Positions 8,222 through 13,231 of a DNA stretch of 14,171 nucleotides are shown here, piece by piece. This DNA comes from DATGKR01 sp035294565 (lineage in GTDB: Bacteria; Actinomycetota; Acidimicrobiia; Acidimicrobiales; Palsa-688): positions 1 to 14,171 of the forward strand of contig DATGKR010000004.1 in the NCBI GenBank assembly GCA_035294565.1. Reading direction: 5' to 3'. The position numbers were made by a program, and so were the translations under genes. Positions within the stretch are counted from its first letter, which is position 1. Each line of letters starts with the position of its first letter. The notes beneath the pieces were generated by a model that was not told the origin of the DNA, made no database searches, and was given only the letters and a program-made list of their open reading frames with translations.

Positions 8222-9471
8222 CGCGACAGGGCCTTCGCCACCAGCGGGTCCTGCTCTTCTGAGACGGTGCGCAGATCGCACACCGTCCTGCCCGCCTGCA
8301 CGCGGGCGACGACAGGCGGCGTCGAAAGCCTCAGCCGGGCGGTGACGTCGCCGTCGACGGCGACGCCGGCCGAGGGGATCGCCACGCCGGGCAGGGTGCC
8401 GCCGCCCATGACCGAATCGCACTTGACGACCTCGCCGGCGCCGAGCGCCTCGGCCCGCCGGAGGAGCGCCTCCACCGGCGTGAGAGCCATCCGCCACAAG
8501 GGCACCTCTTTGTCCGCGTCCTTCCGCAGGTAGGAGAGCAGCACGCCCTGCAGGGCCTCGAGGACCAGGCCGCCCGGCCGTACCGCCCGGGCCAGGGGGT
8601 GGCGCCGGCAGCGCTCCACCATCTCGGCGCATCCGGCGACTATCCCCGCCTGCGGGCCGCCGAGGAGCTTGTCGCCGCTGAAGGTGACCAACGCCGCCCC
8701 CGCCTCGAGCGTCTGACGGGCGGCGGGCTCGCCGACCAGCCAGGGGGGCGGACCTCCGGGGATCCAGGGACAGCGGGCGTCGAGCAGGCCCGAGCCGAGG
8801 TCGGCGACGACGGGCACTCCCAGGCCGGCGAGGTCGGCGACGGGCACCGCCTCGGTGAACCCGGTGATCTTGTAGTTCGACGTGTGCACCTTCAGGGCGA
8901 GGGCCGTGTCGGCTCCGAGGCGCGCCGAGTAGTCGGCGAGGCGGGTCCGGTTGGTGGTGCCCACCTCGACGAGCCGGGCTCCCGAGGCGGCGAGGACCTC
9001 GGGCACCCGGAAGCCGCCGCCGATCTCGACCAGCTCGCCGCGGCTCACCAGCACCTCGCGCCCCGCGGCGGTGGCGGCGAGGGCGAGCAGCACCGCGGCG
9101 GCGCCGTTGTTGACGACCAGGGCCGCCTCGGCGCCGCACGCCAGCGCGGCCAGTCGCGCCGCGTGAGCGGACCTGTCACCCCTGCCGCCCGATTCGAGGT
9201 CGAGCTCGACGTTGGTGTAGCCCGCGTCCCGATGCGCGCCGAGCGGTGCCCGACCGAGGTTGGTGTGCAGCAGCACTCCGGTGGCGTTGACGACCGGCTG
9301 GATGAGAGCGCGGGCGGCGCGCCGCGCGTCGCGGGCCGCTGCGGCGGCGACCTCGGCGGGCTCGACGGCGGCCACCGCACGGCGCGCTATTTCGACCAGA
9401 AGGGCGTGGGGGAGCCCCGAGTCGGACAGCTCGCGCGCGACGCTGTCCACCGAAGGGGGCCGGCGGTCCAT
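8218..9471 (-). CDS. selA: L-seryl-tRNA(Sec) selenium transferase (selenocysteine synthase)
   Basis: This 417-residue PLP-dependent enzyme converts Ser-tRNA(Sec) to Sec-tRNA(Sec) with selenophosphate. The N-terminal RPPSVDSVAREL segment starts the small tRNA-binding domain. VNATGVLLHTNLGRAPL (61-77), the VNNGAAAVLLAL turn, RGELVEIGGGFRVPEV, EVGTTNRT, HTSNYKITGF and VADLGSG are SelA hallmarks. The PLP-binding lysine is Lys268 in FSGDKLLGGPQAG. It is somewhat shorter than E. coli SelA (463 residues), mainly at the N-terminal part. The start is ATG at 9471, with GGAGG two bases before it; longer in-frame extensions would run through the antisense of selC and are unlikely. It is the first gene of selABD and lies head to head with selC, 23 bp apart. 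No convincing own promoter is seen, so it may be read from the upstream LMF/DCC genes through the antisense strand of selC. Confidence 0.95.
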   Translation of the reverse strand: MDRRPPSVDSVARELSDSGLPHALLVEIARRAVAAVEPAEVAAAAARDARRAARALIQPVVNATGVLLHTNLGRAPLGAHRDAGYTNVELDLESGGRGDRSAHAARLAALACGAEAALVVNNGAAAVLLALAATAAGREVLVSRGELVEIGGGFRVPEVLAASGARLVEVGTTNRTRLADYSARLGADTALALKVHTSNYKITGFTEAVPVADLAGLGVPVVADLGSGLLDARCPWIPGGPPPWLVGEPAARQTLEAGAALVTFSGDKLLGGPQAGIVAGCAEMVERCRRHPLARAVRPGGLVLEALQGVLLSYLRKDADKEVPLWRMALTPVEALLRRAEALGAGEVVKCDSVMGGGTLPGVAIPSAGVAVDGDVTARLRLSTPPVVARVQAGRTVCDLRTVSEEQDPLVAKALSR

Positions 9472-9482
9472 CGCCTCCAAGG

Positions 9483-9488
9483 TAGGCT
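9483..9488 (+). promoter_or_regulatory. Candidate -10 box of selC
   Basis: TAGGCT at 9483-9488 fits the actinobacterial -10 pattern TAgRcT. If its last base is position -7, transcription would begin at 9495, the first base of the tRNA. There is no recognisable -35 at a 16-18 bp distance (the region is CCGGCG), nor an extended -10 TGn, so this rests on the box and its exact spacing only. It lies within the 23 bp between selA and selC. Confidence 0.45.
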
Positions 9489-9494
9489 CCCCGC

Positions 9495-9590
9495 GGAGGT
9501 GTCCGAGCGCCTGGTGGGCTCCACCGCCTTCAAAGCGGCTGGCTGCGGCGACCCCGCAGCGGCGGGTTCGATTCCCGTCCACCTCCGCCA
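9495..9590 (+). tRNA. selC: tRNA-Sec, anticodon TCA
   Basis: This 96-nt tRNA starts with GGAGGTG and ends with CACCTCC, discriminator G9587 and an encoded CCA (9588-9590). The anticodon loop CTTCAAA (9528-9534) carries TCA at 9530-9532, reading UGA. The long variable arm is a 7-bp stem (9542-9548 with 9554-9560) with loop CGACC. The T loop is TTCGATT (9567-9573), and a GAGC/GCTC D stem is seen. Size, long arm, 13-bp acceptor/T branch and discriminator are those of bacterial selenocysteine tRNA, and it sits beside selABD. Two oddities: the eighth acceptor pair would be T9502.C9579, while C9579 can instead pair with G9561; and the top pair of the anticodon stem is A9523.C9539. It points towards the DCC gene, whose stop lies 27 bp beyond. 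Confidence 0.93.
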
Positions 9591-9617
9591 CCTCCCCCAG
9601 ACCACCGCCTTCGGTGC

Positions 9618-10001
9618 CTACGCCGGCCTCTCGGATGCCGGCATTCGGCAGGCGGGCGTCCCTCCGGGCAGGCGGTGGCGGTTGCGGGCCACGACCTCGT
9701 AGACCGCTTCGGCCAGGCGCGACACGGGGGGGACTTCGAGCAGGCGGGCGAAGGCCCGCCACCTCCTGTCGGTCCCGAGGGCCGCGGCGAAGGCGGCCGC
9801 GCCCTGCGCCCGCCGGCCGCCGGGGTCGACCCATTGCACCGCCTTCCTGCAGCGCTCCTCGTCGAGGCCGAGCTGGGCGAGGTCGGCGTCCTGCCAGGCT
9901 GCGACGCCGTACGCGCCGTGCACCCACCTCCGCAACCATCTGACACTGCTGGTGCAAAAACCGCAGTCGCCGTCGTAGACGAGGACCGGCTTTTCGGGCA
10001 T
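9618..10001 (-). CDS. DCC-family (DUF393) thiol-disulfide oxidoreductase-like protein
   Basis: This protein of 127 residues has the family signature near its N-terminus: VLVYDGDCGFC, with Asp10, Asp12, Cys13 and Cys16, the DxDCxxC motif for which the DCC family is named. The family has a thioredoxin-like fold and is predicted to handle thiol-disulfide exchange, although few members have been tested. No signal peptide or membrane helix is seen, so a cytoplasmic location is likely. ATG at 10001 is chosen because it begins just before the first strand; a TTG at 10010 would add three residues and sit 1 bp after the preceding stop. The gene follows the lipase maturation factor gene by 10 bp and must be co-transcribed with it. 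Its 3' end faces selC. The C-terminal tail (PGGTPACRMPASERPA) looks unstructured. Confidence 0.85.
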   Translation of the reverse strand: MPEKPVLVYDGDCGFCTSSVRWLRRWVHGAYGVAAWQDADLAQLGLDEERCRKAVQWVDPGGRRAQGAAAFAAALGTDRRWRAFARLLEVPPVSRLAEAVYEVVARNRHRLPGGTPACRMPASERPA

Positions 10002-10011
10002 CGCAGGCAAG

Positions 10012-11460
10012 CTACCGCCCGGCGCGCACCAGCCGGCCGCCTTCGAGCCTCACGGCGGGCAGGTACTCGCCGAGCAGCGTCCGCTGCCACCACACGCCGT
10101 CGGCGCAGAGCTGCTGCCACGTGCTGAAGTTGTAGCGGTACAGCCGGGCGCGCACGCAGCGCACCGGGCCGTCGAGGGCGGGCGGTCCGGCGATCAGCCC
10201 CAGCACGCGCCGGTCGCCTTCGAGCAGCTTGGCGACGAAAGGCTCGAACCAGCCGCGCGCGTAGGCGGGGGAGATGCCGGCGAACCACATCAGCCAGTCG
10301 ATGCGCAGGTGGTAGGGGGCGACCTGGCGGGGTCTCCGGCGCGGGTCACCGGGCTTGGCCTTGAAGCGGTACTCGCCCCACCTCGAGCCGGGCCCCGGCT
10401 CGGCGTCGGAGGTGCCCTCGACGACCACCTCGGCGCGGACCCGGGTCACCGACCCGAAGGCGCCGTAGGTGTTGACCAGGTGGAGGGGGTTGAACGGGGC
10501 GTTCATCTTCTGGTTCGGCGACGCCATGTTGCGGACGGGCCACCAGCTGAGAGCGCCGACCCCGGCCGCCAGGGCGATCGTCGCGGCCTCCAGCGCTGTC
10601 GAAGGAGGAAAAAGGTGGCCGGGATGGACAGGCACGACGTCGTGAAGCCACGAGCCGTCGAGAGCCGAGAGGGCCAGGTCGATGGTGAGGAAGTTCAACC
10701 AGGAGAAGTTCCCGCTCGCCACCAGCCAGCACTGGGTGACCACCATCGCCGCCGCAGCGGCCCCGGAGACGGGCTGGGGGGCGAACAACAACCACGGCAG
10801 GCCGAGCTGGGTCACGTGGTTGGCGGCGACCTCGGCGCGGTGGGCCCAGCGGGGGAGATGGTGGAAGAACCACGACAGCGGTCCTGGCAGGGGCTGCGTC
10901 TCGTGGTGGTAATCGAGGCAGGTGAGGTCGCGCCAGCACCGGTCGCCCCGGATCTTGATCAGGCCCGCCCCGAGCTCGAGACGGAACAGCAGCCATCGCA
11001 GCAGCCACATTCCTATGGTCGGCGGGGCCTGGCGGTCGGGGCCGAGAAAGGCGGCGAGGAAACCGGCTTCGAGGAGCAGGGACTCCCAGCCGAAGCTGTA
11101 CCAAACCTGGCCCACGTTCACGATCGACAGGTAGAGGACCCACACGACGAGCCAGGCGGCGACCAGTCCGCCCTCGGGACCTAACTCGGGCAGTCCTGCT
11201 GCCAGCAGCGCGGCGAGCGCCGCGCCACCCCAGGCCACGGCCAGCAGGGCGGGGTCGGAGAAGTGGGCGTAGAAGAGGCTCGGCGAACGCCTGAACGGGA
11301 CGCGGGCGGTGTAGGAGGGGACCGGAAGGATCCCCCGGGTGCCGATGAGCCCCCTTCCCTGCAGGGCTGCCGATATGAAGGCGACGACGTAGAGCAGCGC
11401 GACCCCGCGCTCGAAGACCAGGCGGTTCAGCCAGTAGTGGGTCGTGTACGACCAGGCCAT
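10012..11460 (-). CDS. Lipase maturation factor family (LMF1-like) membrane protein
   Basis: This 482-residue polytopic membrane protein matches the lipase maturation factor family, named for animal LMF1, an ER membrane protein needed to fold lipoprotein lipase. Marker segments are YWLNRLVFERGVALLY at the N-terminus, YSFGWESLLLEAGFLAAFLG (121-140), LIKIRGDRCWRDLTCLDYHH (167-186), NPLHLVNTYGAFGSV, and RRPRQVAPYHLRIDW in the C-terminal soluble domain. About seven or eight hydrophobic segments fill the first two thirds; the last third is a soluble domain. Cys175 and Cys181 sit in the conserved WRDLTCL region. The bacterial function is not established. The start is ATG at 11460, with a poor ribosome site, and lies only 20 bp from the divergent small-protein gene. 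The DCC oxidoreductase gene follows directly, which suggests a folding role that involves thiol redox chemistry. Confidence 0.9.
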   Translation of the reverse strand: MAWSYTTHYWLNRLVFERGVALLYVVAFISAALQGRGLIGTRGILPVPSYTARVPFRRSPSLFYAHFSDPALLAVAWGGAALAALLAAGLPELGPEGGLVAAWLVVWVLYLSIVNVGQVWYSFGWESLLLEAGFLAAFLGPDRQAPPTIGMWLLRWLLFRLELGAGLIKIRGDRCWRDLTCLDYHHETQPLPGPLSWFFHHLPRWAHRAEVAANHVTQLGLPWLLFAPQPVSGAAAAAMVVTQCWLVASGNFSWLNFLTIDLALSALDGSWLHDVVPVHPGHLFPPSTALEAATIALAAGVGALSWWPVRNMASPNQKMNAPFNPLHLVNTYGAFGSVTRVRAEVVVEGTSDAEPGPGSRWGEYRFKAKPGDPRRRPRQVAPYHLRIDWLMWFAGISPAYARGWFEPFVAKLLEGDRRVLGLIAGPPALDGPVRCVRARLYRYNFSTWQQLCADGVWWQRTLLGEYLPAVRLEGGRLVRAGR

Positions 11461-11480
11461 GGCAGTAGCTTTGTTCGGAG

Positions 11481-11705
11481 ATGGGCGCCTCCCTCACCCG
11501 CGCACCTCTTTACGGCCTGGGGTGCTGCCTGGCAGCGGTCGTGCTGGGTGTCGTCGGCTGGGCGGCCGGCGGCGCGGCGGAGGTGGCCTTCGACGTCGTC
11601 GGTGCGCTCCTGCTCGTCTTCGGCCTGTGGCTGGTGCTCGTAGGCGGACAGCGCCTCCTGATCGACCGCGCTTCCCGCAAGGAGGGTGAGAAGCCTTCCG
11701 GCTGA
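11481..11705 (+). CDS. Small two-helix membrane protein of unknown function
   Basis: I do not recognise this 74-residue protein. It has two predicted membrane helices (about residues 9-30 and 37-56) and a short basic C-terminal tail (RLLIDRASRKEGEKPSG), so both ends are probably cytoplasmic. ATG at 11481 is the only possible start, since a TAG lies in frame 15 bp upstream. GGAG directly abuts the ATG, too close to act as a normal ribosome site, so translation may be leaderless; a TAGCTT at 11466-11471 could serve as -10 for such a transcript, but no -35 is evident. It is divergent from the lipase maturation factor gene with 20 bp between start codons. A T-run follows its stop codon. The alternating hydrophobic and charged pattern supports it as real, but without homologs this is moderate. 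Confidence 0.55.
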   Translation: MGASLTRAPLYGLGCCLAAVVLGVVGWAAGGAAEVAFDVVGALLLVFGLWLVLVGGQRLLIDRASRKEGEKPSG

Positions 11706-11714
11706 GACTTTTTT
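11692..11714 (+). terminator. Possible rho-independent terminator after the small membrane protein
   Basis: A short stem AGCC-TTCC-GGCT (11692-11703) overlaps the stop codon and is followed, after GAGAC, by six T residues (11709-11714). The stem has only 4 bp, but a T6 run is rare in this GC-rich sequence, so a weak intrinsic terminator is plausible. Confidence 0.35.
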
Positions 11715-11736
11715 CGCGGCCGGCTGCATCTTTCCC

Positions 11737-11765
11737 TTGTCTATGGGTACTAGTTCGTTTAGACT
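11737..11765 (+). promoter_or_regulatory. Housekeeping-type promoter for the wall-anchored protein
   Basis: TTGTCT (11737-11742) and TAGACT (11760-11765) are separated by 17 bp, the ideal spacing for a primary sigma factor, and TAGACT is close to the actinobacterial -10 consensus. Transcription would begin near 11772, leaving a leader of about 87 nt before the ATG at 11859. The surrounding 50 bp are clearly more AT-rich than the rest of the window. Confidence 0.65.
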
Positions 11766-11769
11766 AGTT
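11749..11769. repeat. Twin ACTAGTT sites overlapping the promoter, candidate operator
   Basis: ACTAGTT occurs at 11749-11755 and 11763-11769, 14 bp apart start to start. ACTAGT is palindromic, so the pair reads both as direct and as inverted repeats. The first copy lies in the -35/-10 spacer and the second overlaps the -10 box. This placement suits a repressor or activator binding site, but the factor is unknown. Confidence 0.35.
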
Positions 11770-11848
11770 ATCGGCCGGTGACGCCTCGCCACCCGCGGGT
11801 GCTCGACCGGTAGCTGGGAAACGCACAACGAACTCCTCGAAAGGCATT

Positions 11849-11853
11849 GGGAG
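11849..11853 (+). promoter_or_regulatory. Ribosome binding site of the wall-anchored protein
   Basis: GGGAG is followed by 5 nt and ATG at 11859. This decides against the in-frame TTG at 11847, which would place the site inside the gene and put four residues (MGDY) before the typical MNKR signal-peptide start. Confidence 0.65.
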
Positions 11854-11858
11854 ACTAC

Positions 11859-13154
11859 ATGAACAAGAGAACCAGCTTGGGCGCAGCCGTAGTCATGGCG
11901 CTGGCGCTGGGCGTCCCCGCCGCGGCCGAAGCCACGACGACGAGCCCGACGCCGACCCCTGTCTCGACGGCGACGCCCACAGCGCCGTCCTCGTCGTCGG
12001 TCCCCTCGGCGCCGACCGCGCCGACCTACACGTCCACCCCCAACAAGTCGGTGAGCACCGCGCCCACCTCGAGCCCGTCGTCTGGCACCAGCACGAGCAG
12101 CAGCACGGTCCACTCGTCGCAGACCACCACCCAGACCCAGACGACCCCGGCGCCGGCCGGTTCCTCCGAGGCGTACGCGGTCAAGGTCGACAACATCGCG
12201 GCCATCAGCCACACCAAGGCCGAGGCTTCGGGAAGCGGCACGTCGGCGACCGCCGACCCGCTGGAGCTGGGCGGCTCCCCGCCGGCCAGCCAGTTCGGCG
12301 GGACGACGACCAGCCCTCCGGGCAGCCACGGTGACCTGCTGGACACCGGCCCGAGCAGCCAGTTCCGCCTCGCCCTGCTGCCCTGGTCCACGGCCAACAA
12401 CCAGACTGCGACGAGCAGCAGCGCCGACGCCTACTCGGACATCGTGTTCCTCGATCTGGGCACGCCGTCGACCGGGGCCTCCCCGACCGACACCTGCGGG
12501 ACCCAGACGGCTCCCTCGGTGTGCCTGCGGGTGCTGCAGTCCCAGTCGCACGCCACTTGGAACGCGGGCCAGAGCACCGGCAACTCGTCCTCGGACGGGG
12601 CGATCCTGAACGTCGGCGGCGCCAGCGGCCTGACCGTCGACCTGCTCCACGCCCAGACGAGCTCCAGCGGCACTGGCAGCAGCTACCTGCTGTCGGTCAA
12701 CGGGAACCAGATCGGCTCGAGCTCCCAGGCCAACGGGGCGTGCTCGATCAGCATCCCCGGCCTCCTCGCCATCAACTGCCTGACCGCCACCGGCGGCCTG
12801 GGCAGCACCCTGGCGAGCGTGCTCAGCTACAACGCCGGCGGCGGCCCGCTGAGCTCGGTGCTCGGCACGGGCGGGGCGATCCTGACCAGCTCGAAGAGCG
12901 GCTCGGCGACCCAGGCCCCGTCCACCGCAGCTTCGAGCCAGACCGCCCCGAGCCAGGTCTCGTCGCAGGCTCCGTCGACCGGCGCCAAGACAGGCCCCTC
13001 GGCGGCCGGCCCGAGCGCCGCGGCCTCGGCGAGCAACCAGTCCCTGGCCTTCACCGGCACGGACGCGGAGGCTCTGGCCGGCTTCGCTCTGGCGCTGATC
13101 ATCGCCGGCTCGGCAGTCTTGTGGCGCAGCCGCCGCCGGGCCGCGACGACCTGA
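11859..13154 (+). CDS. Secreted Ser/Thr/Pro-rich protein with LAxTG wall-sorting signal
   Basis: This 431-residue protein is exported and probably bound to the cell wall. A signal peptide (MNKR, hydrophobic core 8-20) ends at a likely cleavage site after AEA (25). Residues 26-105 are a Thr/Ser/Pro-rich stalk. A central region (about 105-340) is rich in Gly, Ser, Val and Leu with four cysteines (213, 222, 295, 307) that could form two disulfides, and looks beta-rich (AYAVKVDNI, AYSDIVFLDLG, GAILNVGGASG). A second low-complexity linker (342-395) leads to LAFTG (396-400), a membrane helix (404-422) and a basic tail RSRRRAATT. LAxTG is the signal known for class E sortases of high-GC actinobacteria; no sortase is in the window. 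It resembles actinobacterial choice-of-anchor type surface proteins, but I do not recognise the central domain. It has its own promoter. Adhesion or surface-layer function is inference only. Confidence 0.82.
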   Translation: MNKRTSLGAAVVMALALGVPAAAEATTTSPTPTPVSTATPTAPSSSSVPSAPTAPTYTSTPNKSVSTAPTSSPSSGTSTSSSTVHSSQTTTQTQTTPAPAGSSEAYAVKVDNIAAISHTKAEASGSGTSATADPLELGGSPPASQFGGTTTSPPGSHGDLLDTGPSSQFRLALLPWSTANNQTATSSSADAYSDIVFLDLGTPSTGASPTDTCGTQTAPSVCLRVLQSQSHATWNAGQSTGNSSSDGAILNVGGASGLTVDLLHAQTSSSGTGSSYLLSVNGNQIGSSSQANGACSISIPGLLAINCLTATGGLGSTLASVLSYNAGGGPLSSVLGTGGAILTSSKSGSATQAPSTAASSQTAPSQVSSQAPSTGAKTGPSAAGPSAAASASNQSLAFTGTDAEALAGFALALIIAGSAVLWRSRRRAATT

Positions 13155-13180
13155 CGGCCAGCACATAGCGGTTCCAGCCT

Positions 13181-13216
13181 CGGCCGGCGGTGGGCTCCGG
13201 TAGCCCCCGCCGGCCG
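13181..13216. terminator. Strong hairpin between convergent genes, likely bidirectional terminator
   Basis: CGGCCGGCGG (13181-13190) pairs with CCGCCGGCCG (13207-13216). After one bulged T, GGGCT (13192-13196) pairs with AGCCC (13202-13206), closing a 5-nt loop CCGGT. The 15-bp GC stem fills most of the 77-bp gap between the wall protein and the convergent GGDEF gene. There is no T-run, so it may act with Rho or as an RNA 3' end stabiliser. Confidence 0.6.
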
Positions 13217-13231
13217 CGGCGCGCCCGGGTG

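Noticed and set aside
9590..9660. selC 3' region as a phage or integrative element attachment site.
   Set aside because: No integrase gene and no repeat of the tRNA 3' end were seen in the window; ordinary genes follow directly.
9630..9660. Small inverted repeat TGCCG-gcatt-CGGCA downstream of selC as its terminator.
   Set aside because: The stem is only 5 bp, lies inside the DCC coding end and has no T-run; too weak to list.
9472..9957. In-frame upstream extension of selA of 162 codons.
   Set aside because: It would cross the antisense of selC and the DCC gene. SelA homologs begin near the ATG at 9471, which has GGAGG before it.
11809..11858. Leader of the wall protein has GGTAGCTGGG, ACGCACA and TCGAAA pieces reminiscent of the c-di-GMP (GEMM-I) riboswitch, with a diguanylate cyclase gene nearby.
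   Set aside because: The pieces are in the wrong order, the conserved GGGCAAACC and GACGCAAAGCC segments are absent, and the leader of about 87 nt cannot form both required helices. A covariance search with the GEMM model would settle it.
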